A stretch of 64,000 nt of DNA from Elysia crispata (GCA_033675545.1 JAWDGP010007490.1:1-64000); one strand, 5' to 3'. Positions 37,301 through 49,745 are shown, counted from the stretch's first letter. The notes: generated from the sequence alone by a model not told the origin. A program made the numbers and translations.

Positions 37301-40300
37301 GAAGAAAAGGGTTTTGGCTGAGGTGTTTTTTTTTGTTTTTTTTAGTGCTTTCCTCAGGTTACCATCTAATATATTTACTACCGGTACTTTTGAGTAAAAT
37401 ATTGGCAGTCTTTGTACAATAGAATCCATTCATAAGGGGATCAGGGCTAGCAAGAAACTGTTGAATAAGGAGACTATTGACTTTGTGCTTTCTCACTTCT
37501 TCATATATACATGCTTTTTTTTTTAGGTCAATATTATAAAATATAATAGGAATAATTAGACTTAAAATAACCCATGACTGAAATAGCAAGAGTATTTTGT
37601 ATAACAGCAATCATAATTTTAATTCAGTTTTATTGATTTTATATGAAGCCCCGAGTCTCATTCCCAGATGTCATACCTTGCTCTTAGTTCATCCACTTTT
37701 GTACAATATTCTCATATCTTTGGTCAAACATTTAACAGTCTTTTTAGAGGTAACAACGAACATGGAGCATGCAAATGCATGAAAGGTATTTACCATTTGC
37801 AACCTTTTTTTTTTTTATAGACTTTTCGTACATGTACCATGTAACCCTGGAATCATGATAGAATTGAGTCATATTAAAAAAATTTCCTTTCAATAAGTTT
37901 CATTATATTTATGTATTACATTGAGCTATCATTAAAATATTTTAAATTTATTGTCCTATGAGAGTTCGCTCACGTTTACTTGAACTGCGTTTTATCTTTT
38001 TTTTACAGAAGTAATTCTCAAACATCCTCCACCTCAGGAACGATTCTTGTAAGCATCTTTGGCAACATATAGCTTTTTTGTACTAAATTTATTTCTGCTA
38101 TTGTACTCTACTTTTTAAACTATAGGTCTTGTTAAATATTTTGCCGCACATTTTTTTTTGTTTTTGTAAAGGTTTTATCATCTTTAAATACATCATGGCT
38201 AGCAAAGGGTCCCAATCATGGCAGTATTTTACTTTTCTTAATTCACTTGTTTGACTTGTAGAAGCAGTCGCTTGGCAACGTACAATTTTTGTGTAGGCAC
38301 AAAAGATGTTTCAGTTTAGCCATAGACTTGATTCCTGAATGAGTTTAAACCTTGGAGTTTTATACCTGTAAGGACGTACATCTCTCACTCCAGTATGAGC
38401 ACATCTCAAGCCAGCATGGTGCATATCTTGTAACGTGGTAAAGAATATTTTCAGTGCAACTTAACTCCAGTTACCGAGTTCCCTTAGGGTTTTTTTTTTT
38501 GGGGGGGCGGGGTTGAGATTTTAATTTCTTAAAGGAGCAAATTTTCATTTTTTTTTACCATGTCAAGTCTGCATGTGCTTCTTTGTAAATAGGTTTTAGT
38601 ATGAATTTCTTACTAATGTCACATTGTGTCAATGATGATTATTCAGATCATCCTCTCAGCCAAGACAAAGACATCAAGTGCCAAACAGCCACATACCAAC
38701 GCCTACAGGAGATAGTTTGAGTCGCCCTCCCCTTACTTCTTCGAAAAAAACAACCAGTGCTTCCTTTACCCCTTTTGCAAGATCTTCACCGTAAGTTTAA
38801 GTTAACCCATTTGGTTTTTGTGTATAACAATCATTGAGTTCCCCATAAACTCAAATTTCTTTAGTGCCCACAAAACACTTACTTAATTCTTCCTATTCTT
38901 GGAATTGAGGTGAAGGAAAATTTTTCTTTTTACCCTAAGCAAAGGTCTTGAATCAGAGAAAGTAAATAAACCTAAACTGCTAATAATTGAAATATGTCAC
39001 TTTTCCTTTGTAGAAACACGTGTGCAAATATTTTAATCCTTCCTCTCATTTCTTTTCTGTTTTCACTCACAAGAGATGTCAAGCTACCTGGTAACACAAA
39101 TTCATTAGACAGTTAGCCTTTCATTGATGTGAACATAAGAGCTGGCACTCCCGCTTTCCTTCAAATTCTGATTTTGGATGGCAACAGTTATTTCTTCTAG
39201 TTTGATCACTTACTGATCAGGGGCTCAGAATTCTTTTATGCTTGGTCAATCCTATTCTGACTTAAAGTGATCCTTCAACAATCTGGTTTCATATGTTTCT
39301 TGAGAATCACTATATTTTTTTTTTATCTAATCTTAGCTTGCTTCAAAGCCTACCATAGCAGAGGTGCTTATGGTCATGGAAAAACCAGGAAACTTTCGCA
39401 TTTGTTGTTGTATCTTGGAAACCCGGATTTACCCACAAAATCCCAGAATTTCCTTTTTGTTTCAGCATTTAAACTGACCCAACATGAACAATTATAGTGG
39501 GTTTTTTTTTTCGATTTTATTTTGGGATTAGCGTGACCTAATAATCCTACGAAAAAAAAAATGGTATAAATATAATTCTACGGCGAGAATGATATTTTTC
39601 TGTCATCAAGTATCAACCTGTGCAAAGGTATAAAACTGGGCAATATATATCATACCTATCGTGTATTTTTGTTTATTATTTATATTTTCAGTACCAATAT
39701 CAGGATTTGTATTATAGATGAAACTATCCAAGATATCGGTGCCATCGAGTTGTTCTATTTGTTTACTTTATCGTACATTCGTCCAAAAAACATCATTCTC
39801 TCCATCTTCAAACCGAGACCCAGAGAACGTTCAGTAAAAAATTGTGTGTCTGGTTCTCATCCCTGGTAGTATTATTCCTTATATACTTTAGTCCTAGATT
39901 ATTTGTTTCAACAGTTGTATGGTTGATTTTATCAGTGCTTTACGTGAAATTAGCAAAAACTTCTGCCATTTTTTTAAAATTCGCTTCATCGCACTTTGTC
40001 CCTGTTTTTTTCTGAATTTCCTAATTTTGGTGGTTGATTTTCCTGAAAGGCATAGGTTGGGATAGGCACCTTTACCATAGGAGTTAGGAATCGGCCTACT
40101 CAATAACAATAATTATCCAATTCATTTTACTCTACCTTGGGGATGAGCACTATTTTCACAACCCCTTCTGACTGCTGGTGGCTACGGTGTCAGAGAATTC
40201 ACATGGACCTTTCTGGCGGATTTGAGCCCCAGACTGTCAGTAGGTGAGTTTGGGGCCTCACTTTTTTTGGTCTGCTGTGCCCAAGGAGGGTCAGGTTTGA

Positions 40301-40562
40301 TGCGAAAAGGCTTGAGATATCTGTTTTGTGTACGAGCTGCATTTAACAACAAACAAGCCAATACTCCTTTTCCATGTTTGCATCTCATATTTGCAGGTCT
40401 GTCCCATTGCAGCAGCAACAAAATGGTAATGGAGGTATTCCAGGGTGGGTGAAGCTAACAGCTGTAGTGGTTGTTTTGGTCCTTGCCTACCTTATCTACA
40501 CAAATATGGAGCCCAATGCCGTCAGCAACATCCCTAGCATTCCTAATAAGGTTCAAGTCTAA
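30289..40562 (+). CDS. emerin-like LEM-domain inner nuclear membrane protein, five coding exons
   Basis: Exons by splice signals and phase: 30289-30385, 33239-33349, 38009-38048, 38647-38790 and 40397-40562, giving 185 residues. The start is ATG in CACCATGG; a strong acceptor lies upstream at 30211, so an upstream 5'UTR exon is likely. Residues about 10-50 are a LEM domain (LSDEQLSDMLRDYGVDVGPI, then ATRRTYERYLIKL across the first intron), the fold that binds the chromatin protein BAF. An acidic patch (about 60-69), a Ser/Thr/Pro-rich linker, one membrane segment (about 149-166, VKLTAVVVVLVLAYLIY) and a tail of about 19 residues follow. This is the emerin/LAP2 plan: nucleoplasmic LEM end, tail-anchored in the inner nuclear membrane. 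It is shorter than human emerin. Missed exons in the 4.7-kb third-exon gap are possible. Known of the family: links lamina and chromatin. Confidence 0.85.
30386..33238 (+). other. first coding intron of the LEM gene
   Basis: Opens GTAATG and closes CTTTTCAG. It contains a (CT)n tract at 31306-31372 and otherwise no recognised gene or element. Confidence 0.75.
31306..31372. repeat. (CT)n microsatellite
   Basis: About 67 bp CT in the LEM-gene intron, followed by a CACACA run. Confidence 0.97.
33350..38008 (+). other. second coding intron of the LEM gene
   Basis: Opens GTAAGA and closes TTTTTACAG. At 4.66 kb it is long enough to hide small exons, and none with matching phase was convincing. 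It contains a local duplicated block at 35983-36672 and a T/G homopolymer run near 36836-36860. Confidence 0.7.
35983..36672 (+). repeat. local direct duplications in a LEM-gene intron
   Basis: A segment at about 35983-36045 (ATTTTAAGGACTCAGAATGC and onward) recurs near 36166-36228. The adjacent segment at 36045-36170 (GCTTGTACAGAGGAAGACCA and onward) recurs near 36546-36672. The copies differ by several substitutions. An open frame across the first copies (35843-36121) has no recognised domain. Confidence 0.85.
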
Positions 40563-41217
40563 TGTATTTCAAGCAGTACTTTGTTTTCCAAAGGAAGACA
40601 GACCATTATCTTAAGAATCGAAAGAGAGACCACCTGTTTTTATAACATGAATTCTTAGACTTGTTTCCTGGAAATGGATAAAGTCAACCATGCTTAAAGT
40701 CAACACTCTTTTTTTTTGGTCCCAAGTTGTTGACTTTAAGCGGATTCCACTGTATGTAAAATTAACAGCCTTGAGTAAAAAAAGGTTGAGAAATAATTTT
40801 GATTATATTAATTGCTATACATTTATATCTCTAACATGTTAAACACAATTACTCAGGTTGTGATTTAAAACTGTCTGACAAACAGCTTCATTTTTTCCAT
40901 AATCTATTCTAAGAGTTATGTAATAAAAAGTTATATTGGCAAACCATTTTTTTCAGATGTACTATTATAATAGAATATCCAATAAATTAAAAATCTGAAA
41001 AGAATCTCTTAGTGAATGTTCTAACATTTTTAGGGACTGTTCTAACATTTATTATTGTCCCATTGTATTAAAGGGTAAGATGGTTATAACTCATTACCAA
41101 ATAAGTATTTTCTGTAGATTTAAGAAATTGCAATCACAGTGATGAAAAACAAATAGTGACATGATAACTTCATGCAAAGCAAGAGTGACTTTTTATGTGC
41201 GGAATATGAATAATGTA

Positions 41218-41219
<2 letters not shown>
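40563..41219 (+). other. LEM-gene 3' untranslated region, probable
   Basis: Follows the stop at 40560-40562. AATAAA polyadenylation signals occur at 40922-40927 and 40981-40986. The true end of the transcript cannot be fixed from sequence. Confidence 0.5.
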
Positions 41220-41249
<30 letters not shown>

Positions 41250-41265
41250 AAAAAAAAAAAAAAAA
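41220..41265. repeat. adjoining C and A homopolymer runs
   Basis: About 20 C then about 26 A. Open frames rich in Pro/Lys or Phe/Gly here are artefacts. Confidence 0.95.
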
Positions 41266-44200
41266 GATTCAGATCTTTGCAAGCTAAATAAAATAGGCCG
41301 TGTTGCTCTGCTACAAATAATACAAGACACTTCAAGTCAATTCCAGGAGCATGTATGGAAATTTCAAAGGGCTGAAATGGGGCATTAATCATCTTTTAGT
41401 TTTCATCTGCATACAACACCTGAGACTGCTTCTAATAGAATTTATTTTCTCACAAATGTCAAAGAAACTTTTCATAGCTACTTATAATTATATGATAATA
41501 AATTTATTATAGTATTCTAAGTCTTTTTCCTTTTGTACCATTCTTAAGCTCTGTGACCTTGATCTATATAGAATGGTCTGACAAAGAAATTGACAGGTCT
41601 ATATTGGCTCCACTAAACTTAACACCTTAATTATGAGATTAAGTCATCTGTCATGTATTTACTGCTTTTCCTAATTTTCTTAACAATAACATTCCCTGGT
41701 GTTCGTTTCACGGTTGAATTTCATAGGCTTATATCTAGAATCTTGATTCAGATTTAGATTAGATCTATAATTTTGACCGCTTTTGAATTGCAAATTTCAT
41801 GTTTGATTTTTTATGTTACTTGTTGAGCATGATTCTTTATGTTTCTGTAGACTTCACTTTTTTAGTCGGGCTTTTTGTTCCTTGTTTAGAAATTAGTCAC
41901 GATAATATTCAAATAAGGTAATGTGGCTTTCCTGAGTCAGTTGCAGCAAGAGTGGAGGAAAAAATATTTACCATGCTGCTGTAGATGTAAATTCTCAAGC
42001 CTCCTGTATTAGCTTCAAGTATGTTTTTATTTGGGAAGTTGTCCTTTTGGATTTCTAGAAAAGTATAGATCTATATTTAGAGCCTATGCATAATAGACTC
42101 ACTAAAACAAATAAATTAAGATGTCCTATAAGTTAAAAAATTGCAATCAAGATTTAGATCTATATTCACCAAGTATGAAAGGAAAAATTCTCAGATCTAT
42201 CAAGGACAAATTGAACTTCAAATCAACAATTTATTAGCAAGTCTATATTTAATTTTTAATCTAAAACCGTTAAGTTTAGTAATTAGTCTATCAATTGCTG
42301 GTCATTAACAGAAATCAAAGCAGTCTTTGATATAAAATTCGGCTTCTTTATAATGCAAACATAAAGACATATTTTTAAAAATGCCTAATTTGGAAAGTAA
42401 AAACCACAAAAAGGAACATTACTGCACTGATGGATTATGCCTTTTGCTTGAGTGCTTCAGTGATCCTGTACATCATTATTTAATTAAGCTTTATGTTATC
42501 ATTTGTGACATTACAAACATCACAACAGCAGAATAAATCTATTATTTAAAATAAAGGATGAGGTCTGAGATGATTTAAATATCATGTGATCATGAGAATT
42601 GAGGTTATATTCCTTGAAAAGCTAGACAATAAATAAAAGTTAAAAGATAGAAAATGCTTCTTGTGTAGAAACCAGCTTAAACATAAAAATTTTGAGAAAG
42701 ATTCCTTATTCAAAATTACAGAATTACAGTGCCTTCCACTCAATGCTACATCTCATTAATTGATATTTCCCTTAATTTGACATGACAAAAAAATTCAGAA
42801 TAAATGCCTATAATCAGCACTAATACATTTTCTTGCAAATGGTCCTTTCGATCTGCTAATTTCCCGATTTAACCGAATCAAATCATCCAAAATGCCAATT
42901 AATTTTTGCATAGCCTCATGAGTAAGATTTAAAGATCTGTGGTGTGTGGACCAGTGCAACTCAAAACAGGGGTTGGTGTGAGAAGAAAAGCGAGGGGTTT
43001 TGGATGCACAGGGAAGATTGTATATATAGACAAGCAGCCTTGTGTGTGCACTTGTGAGAAAGAGGGGGGGGGGGGAGGGAGGCTGGTGCCCGAGGCCTCG
43101 AGCCCAATGCCAGCATTGCATGATCTTGCCCACACAGTTTGGGATTAGGGGAGAGATGAGGCAGAGGACTGGTCTGTTGTGTGGGAAGGAGAGGGGAGGT
43201 GTATGCATAATACAATGGTTCTAGATCCACTCATGGCATGGATTTTGTTAGTATTGAAAGTGAAGCTTTACTGAGTCCTCATTACGTCTCTTTATTGTAG
43301 AAATATAGACCTAAAAAAGTCATTATACAGCTTTGAAAATAAGTTTATAAAGTTCCCTAATTTGACTTTCTCTTCATTCAACAAAATTTTATTGGTCCCT
43401 CTAATGTCAATTTTAACATTTATCAGGTGTGCCCGAATAGAAAAAAAAAAGGACAAAGGCAAGGAAAGGATAACAAGGGCCACTATTTTTAGGAATTACA
43501 GCAAATGTTGGGTTGCAATATCTTTCCTTCTTATCTAGAAAGCATCTTGATAACTTATGATATTTTCATCTTTTTTTTTACGCTTGAACTATCTCCCTGG
43601 GTTTAGATTTTGATAATGGACTGGACATATCATTCAATGTATGTGCTATACTATTTAACATATTTTGTCTGATGTATAGCTAATCATCCATGGTCAGATA
43701 ACATGACAGGCTGAGGCTCAGATAAACATGTTATCTAGTACTACTTTTGTCCTAAAACATAGATATTTTATGGCTGATTCAAATTTTTATGAGCGTCTTT
43801 TTCAAGGAGTATCGTATCTATTCAGATCAATTACATGTTGACAATGCCAAAATATTGAAACTGAGTTTTTTGACAAGTTAGATTCTAGTCCTCTAGATCT
43901 GATTTCTCTCAAAAGAAGCACACAGTAAAGCAACAGGTTTTAGAATGCTGCCACTATGCTAGTCCAGTTTGGCCTACATCTATTTGGGCTCAACCTTAGT
44001 ATCGACCTCTCATTATAAATCACAGTAAACACTTGAAATGGCTTCAGAGCTTGATTCATTCTTCCAATTTTAACGTTCAACTTTAAGGTTAGTATTTTTA
44101 TTTTAGTGTCATGCAAAATATTGCAATAGCAGTAATCTAATTACACGGTTTAACCAAAATCATTCTCAATCCCTAAATCATTTTTATCTTAATAGTTACT

Positions 44201-46059
44201 ATGGGGAAACCAAAATTATCAAGTCCCTTGAAATTCTTCTCAACAATTCTTTTATCTATTTTCAGATAAGTAGCTAAATTGTGACAATCAAATGATTATA
44301 TAAAATACTTATAGCTTAGTTGTGCTGTTGCATTGAAACAAGCTTTTAATTTTATTGCTGGAAAGATCAGTAGTACCAGATGTTACAGTAAATTTCATAG
44401 CTATAGTCGCTTTTACATTTTGTGCATTGAATGAGGCTGAAGATATGCTCTTTTTATTGTATTGATATCTAAATGTCATGTCATGAGATTTACCATGAAG
44501 TGCTGTTTTTTTTTTGTTTTTAGCTTTTGTTACATTGTACTAGTACTTTGTCTGTTCTGAAGGCTTTTTAGCATTAGACTACTATTTTGTACTGAAGTAT
44601 AATATTTTGTCATCCCTTTGAATGCGACATAGCTACTTCATCACTTTTTAACTATGCACAGTATTAAAAGAAATACGACTGTTCATTTCGTCTAAAAGTA
44701 GATCTCAGATTAAGACTTTTTGGAGTAGTCAGATCAAAGGGCAAGGTTTAAGAAAAGAAATTGTTGAGCATGAAAAAGAATTAAAAAAGAAATGTTAGAG
44801 AAATGATGGCTGAAAACCAGCAGAAGATTAAGAAGGAGATAAATGCAATTGAAAAAAGTTAAACATAAGTAGAAGTGTTAAAGCTCATAGTGGACCGTGC
44901 GAGGCAGTACATAATGGAGATAATTTGGAAGATAGGCTAAGAAAGCAGAAATTTTCTTAATCCGAGATTCTTGAAATTTTTTAAATCTGAAATTAGATAC
45001 CAAAAATTTATTATTGGGGAAATAAATCAAGTTTGGTTCTCTTGCTGAAAGAGTTTTGGCTCTTTTGAATCATAACCTCTGTCAAAGCATCCACAAGTTT
45101 AATTTTTTTTAGCTTCTCTTTACCATTGGTAATGTAGTGACTTGTTTGATTCATACATTTGCAAGTGTTTTTTTTTTTCCTTTTTATTTTTTTTTATTAC
45201 TACTACTTTGTAATTCAATATATACGGTGTGTTGTCTTCGAAGATTTTAGGGTCTATTTCTAATAGCTTGTATATTTATTGAAGAGGCAGGGGGTGCTAA
45301 ATAATTATCCTCAAATAAACAAGTTCTTAAGTTTTACTTTGTACTTGTACTGTCTTATAGCAAGTTTCAAACTGTATTTTTCCAACTGCTTTTGGGTTTT
45401 CTGAAATGGTGAATTGTAATTCTAATATAAAATAATAAAGTTTGTCAATTAAACTCGATAAATTAAGGATTGGTGCTGAGACAAAACATTTTTTTTAACC
45501 ATTTTGGTCCATGGTGTACTAGTCTTTAGTTTGACTAGAAAAAATACAATAGATGAGGTATCTGCATGTATTAATGTGTATAGTCCTGTAAAATATGTAC
45601 AATTTGATGTAATATTTGTGTCTGTACTCATGGTGATTTTTTTTTACAATTTTTTTTAAAAACTGGTAACTTTCAGAATTTTTGTTTCCCTTGGCAGAAT
45701 ATTGCAAAATTGGTTTCGGCCAACTTTTGTGAATCTAAATAAACCGTTTGTTTTTGTTTGATCCCCCTGAAAAAAAAAATGAACATATTTTTGTTTTAAT
45801 AGAGAGTGAGTTCAGACAGTAGAGTTCTGAAAGTTTTGAGTGTGCGTGTGTTGAAAACTTGAATATTCGTTTCACGCCTAGTGCCCAAAAATGGGATGTT
45901 ATGCAATTTGCTGGTGGCGCAAAAATTAATTGAAAAAATTCAGTTACATGCTTAAATTTAGTATCATTTTAATCAGGATCAAGAGATCTTTGCATTTATA
46001 CATCAAATAAGGCAATATAAAGAATTTTAATTTTTTATTTGGACTTCCTACCCATTACA
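41266..46059. other. gene-free interval
   Basis: A+T-rich sequence. The only departure is a GC-richer patch at about 42980-43200 with a G run. Open frames in it are Pro-rich and overlap in several frames, with no domain. Confidence 0.5.
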
Positions 46060-48260
46060 GGACCTATTGTGTAAAGATGCATTCCTTCTTTTACAAACAT
46101 CAATATAAAAATCTCCGAATGCACTCTCCTCGACAAGATTTGTAAGAGGTCAGTGCATAAATTGCTCTTTCTTACATTCATCCATGTCTTCAAATTTACC
46201 ACCAGGCAAAAAATCTTCTAAAGCCTCCACACATACATTTTAGACATCTTGTAATGATTTGCTCATAATTGTTTAGAACAAAGTCATGAACAGAGTGAAA
46301 TGTTGGTTCTTTGATGACTAGTTCACCATCAAAAACGAAAAAAATTGGGCAGAGTAAATCAGAGAGATCATCAATCCACTTTTCAAAATTAGTGATCATT
46401 GTTTTCACATGAAGGTTGCTGTTAAGTTTCCAGTATGGCCCTGCAATTTTAATGAAAAACCGTGCAACAGCACATACCATACATGTCAATGTGAGACACT
46501 TTCAATTTTTCCATTTAGACTTTGATGCTGAACACCTGATGAAAAAAAGTAAACCATTTTAGGCAAATGAAAAATTAGAGAAGCAGCTGCCTCAAAAAAG
46601 CAGTGTTAAATCTATTGCCCTTAACAAGGTATCATAAAATTTGTGCAAAAAGTCTTCCTCTGAACACATATCTGATCCCCTCTTGGACCCAGTATATCAC
46701 AAGCAGTTCTAATCACTTTTTGACATCTCATTGAAGCCATCAAGTTTTGCATTCTGATCTCTCCCAAGCTTCTGCTGTCTCTCACACTACAATTCTTTCT
46801 CAACCTTAGAAATAGCCTTCTCACATGCACTGCTCGTACCAAGAAGGAAATGCGCATTACAATGTAAAAGTGAACATCGACATCTCTTCCCAACTCAGTC
46901 TTGATAAAGTCAGCAAAAATACTATCAAAACACTTTATGGCTGCTGCTCTGTCTGTCATAACACTTATTTTAGATAGTAAGTCAAAGGTTACATTTTTAA
47001 GGTCTACATTTGACATAAAAAAAAATATGTTTCTGTTAACTTCTGGACAATATTTGAAGTAATTTCATGTACTTGCATTTTCAGTAGCAACAGGAACATC
47101 ACCTAAGTAAAATGTGTCATCTGCACTGTTGATGGCCAACAATTTTCTTCTGGCCATGAGAAGTTCCATCAGAATGAATTGTGACATGATGAGATTTTAT
47201 CACATTTTCAACAACTTGCATTTGAGACAGGGCATATACTTCATCCATCATATTTAGTCCAGTCGTTTGCAAAGTTTATCTTGAATTTTAGTACCAAAAA
47301 AATAATCAGCTACTATCTGAATTGCTTTAAAAGATACATTTGCAGTTGATACACTACAATCAGCTTGAAGAGCAATAACTGATTGTCTGACAATCAACAT
47401 TGTCAGTATAGACATTATCTTTGCCACTGCCACTTTTAATAAAGACTGGCAATTAACAATTACAATCACATACTTTTCAGCAAGTTCATAAATAGGAGCA
47501 TTTCCTCTCTAGGTTAAGCATATCAATTTCACTTAATAATTCACTTTTTTCTTGTTTGTGCTGTTTACACAATGGTGCAGTGTTATTTTTACGTATTAGT
47601 TTCAATGTATTTAGCTCATTGTCTCTAAATTGGAAATTCTTTTACTTTTTCTACACAACTTTCAAAACCTTCACAATCTTTCCTACAATTGGTCAACAAA
47701 GTCCTCAAGTTTCTCCTTTTCATTAGATAAGTCCTTCAGAACAGATTCAAGAATGTTCATCTTTTCTTTGTGTTCTGAAATAGTCCTTAGGAATCCATGA
47801 ACAATTTTGTTATTTTTGTCATTCATTTTCTGAATTGCCTTTCTTTAAAAAGGGCTAGGGATTAGTAGTAGTATTAGCAGCAGTGTTACAGTCAGGCGGG
47901 TTACAATATTGTCACTGTATGGAATGGTGAACAAACATTCCATGAAGCGTTGTAAATCCTCAGGTTTCTTTCCTTTTCAAGATGATAGTTTCCAGTATGT
48001 GTCCATCAGTTTTTTGATACAGTAATCCACTTCTGAAGTACTCACAAAATTCTCTTTATCTAAAGTTAAATGAATAATCCATTTTCTGGAAATTTCCAAA
48101 GGAAGCCCAAGATCCTTTTGAAACTTTCCTAGTTTTGCCACGAATCCATTAGAAATGGACAATCCACAGAGTTCAAGTGGTTGAGATGGAATAGTCCTTC
48201 TTGTGAGACCCAGAGCTGACAAGCAGTCACAAATGAAGTCAAAGATCACACCAAGTTGGC
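46060..48260 (-). pseudogene. decayed transposase-like gene of an unnamed multi-copy family
   Basis: Minus-strand coding similarity runs over 2.2 kb in several frames. Order from the 5' side: an N-terminal part (48249-47977, LGLTRRTIPSQPLELCGLSI); a coiled-coil stretch (about 47760-47690, LESVLKDLSNEKEKLEDF); an acidic motif in TIHSDGTSHGQKKIVGHQ (near 47200-47140); a second acidic motif MTDRAAAIKCF with a conserved-looking TACDILGPRGD (47016-46621); then WKLNSNLHV...FEKWIDDLSDLLCPIF (46489-46196). It ends FLPGGKFEDMDE and LTNLVEESAFGDF (near 46200-46110). Stops and frame changes break it repeatedly. HSDGT and MTDRAA resemble the first two acidic positions of RNase H-fold (hAT-like) transposases. 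I recall similar uncharacterised multi-copy invertebrate proteins but cannot name the family. No terminal repeats were found. Confidence 0.55.
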
Positions 48261-48519
48261 AAAAGTGAGCTCACTGGTGGTCCGCTAACTTTGAATAGTG
48301 CTTTAATGCTGATTCAATCAGAATGCAAAGTAAACGGGCTGTGATTGGGCAGTCTGGATCTATTTTCAGCATTCATGTTTGCTGCTGGGTTAAAAAAAAG
48401 GGAAACAAAACATATGTAGACTTAAAGCTGTATTTTCTTTTTAAATTATAATATGTTGTGACTATGGTTGAAAAAGGCACCTTTTGAGAATGAGTGTGAG
48501 AGAGATTGGCAAGGGTTTG
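48261..48519. other. short gene-free interval
   Basis: Nothing recognised. It could hold the 5' end or terminus of the decayed transposase-like gene. Confidence 0.4.
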
Positions 48520-48650
48520 TGTGTGTCGAAGTATAGATGTATAAATTGATGGTTCTAATCCCACAATGGTAAGCTTTTTTTGGTCATTTGCACTTAAAGT
48601 CTTATCCTAACTACTGCAGAGCACTATCTAAAACTCTTATCTCTTATCAT
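48520..48650 (+). mobile_element. tRNA-derived SINE, copy 1
   Basis: Box-B-like GGTTCTAATCC at 48551-48561 is followed by the shared body (GGTCATTT...CTTATCCTAACTACTG). The A-box end is diverged. Confidence 0.7.
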
Positions 48651-48699
48651 TTTTACTTATATAATAACAGTGATCTACCTTTTTTCACACTCCTCTTTC

Positions 48700-48719
48700 T
48701 CCTCCTCCTCCTGCTGCTG

Positions 48720-48773
<54 letters not shown>
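48700..48773. repeat. compound CTC/CTG/CTA microsatellite
   Basis: Trinucleotide tracts. Leu, Ser, Val and Ala runs in open frames here are artefacts. Confidence 0.95.
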
Positions 48774-48794
48774 GATCTAGAGGAGGCAAACCAC
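48772..48794. repeat. 23-bp inverted repeat, left member, flanking SINE copy 2
   Basis: AGATCTAGAGGAGGCAAACC at 48773 onward is the exact reverse complement of 48965-48987, enclosing the SINE copy at 48812-48960. Confidence 0.9.
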
Positions 48795-48811
48795 TGGTAT
48801 AAGCTATGCTC

Positions 48812-48960
48812 TCTTTGAGATGGGTGCCGAAGCATCTATAAATCGATGGTTCGAATCCCACCAATTCAAGCATTTTCGGTCATTTTCACACAAAAGCCTT
48901 ACCCTAACCACTGCTGAGCACTACCTAAAATTCTAGCTCTTATAATTCTTATAAAATTAA
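48812..48960 (+). mobile_element. tRNA-derived SINE, copy 2
   Basis: A perfect box B GGTTCGAATCC at 48848-48858, then the shared body (TTCAAGCATTTTCGGTCATT and CCTTACCCTAACCACTGCTG). It lacks about 10 bp that hold the A box in copy 3. Confidence 0.8.
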
Positions 48961-48964
48961 CCCT

Positions 48965-48987
48965 GTGGTTTGCCTCCTCTAGATCTA
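48965..48987. repeat. 23-bp inverted repeat, right member
   Basis: Exact reverse complement of 48772-48794. Confidence 0.9.
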
Positions 48988-49216
48988 AATTTGAAATTAC
49001 TATATACTTGAGGCATACATATTGTCGTCGTTCGTCCTAGATGTTTGTGCGTCCAATGGCAAGTGTGGTGCTTCCGTATTCAATGGTTGTCTTTGGTGCG
49101 ATTTGGGCTTTCCCAATCAAGATTGCAAGTCACTCAGGAAGGCTTAGTAACTACCTTCGCCATGAAACTCTCTTTTTAGGGAGCTTAGTGGCGTATTTGT
49201 ATAAGCTATGTTCTCT

Positions 49217-49375
49217 TTGAGTGGTAAGGCGATGGGTGCCGTAGCATCTATAAATCAATGGTTTTAATCCCACCAATTCAAGCATTTTCAGTCATTTTCA
49301 CTTAAAAGCCTTACCCTAACCACTGCTGCTGAGCACTACCTAAAATTTTAGCTCTTATAATTCTTACTACTACTA
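49217..49375 (+). mobile_element. tRNA-derived SINE, copy 3
   Basis: An A-box-like TGGTAAGGCGATGG lies near 49222-49235, a box-B-like GGTTTTAATCC at 49260-49270, then the shared body. The spacing fits an internal RNA polymerase III promoter. Confidence 0.78.
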
Positions 49376-49404
49376 GGCCTACTATTACTACTAAGTAGTA
49401 GTAG

Positions 49405-49545
49405 TAAAAATTACTTGAGCAAGAATTTTAAGTGGTGTTCAGAAGTGGTTAGGATAAGGCTTCAAGTGAAAATGACCGAGAAAGGCTTGCCTTGGTGGGA
49501 TTAGAACCATCGAGTTATATGCTCCCATCGCTTTGCCACTCTTCA
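49405..49545 (-). mobile_element. tRNA-derived SINE, copy 4, inverted
   Basis: On the minus strand an A box TGGCAAAGCGATGG is followed by box B GGTTCTAATCC (49498-49508), then the body (GGTCATTTTCACTTGAAGCC and TTATCCTAACCACT). Confidence 0.78.
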
Positions 49546-49741
49546 AAACTAAACATTTTTGTTCTATCAGCAAACCAGTAGTTTACTGCTGAAATCGATA
49601 GTCCACGACAAAATTGTTACATTTTTACTTGAGGAAGTCGTTTAGCGCCTTTTTTTAAAATAAAAAAAAAAACCACACACACACGCAAACAAAAACGCAC
49701 TCTTTGCAGAGACACTGAAACACAAAACTCACAATTATTAC

Positions 49742-49745
<4 letters not shown>

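Noticed and set aside
42795-43230. Overlapping Pro-rich and Gly-rich open frames on both strands
   Set aside because: Low-complexity G/C-rich patch open in many frames, with no domain or splice signals.
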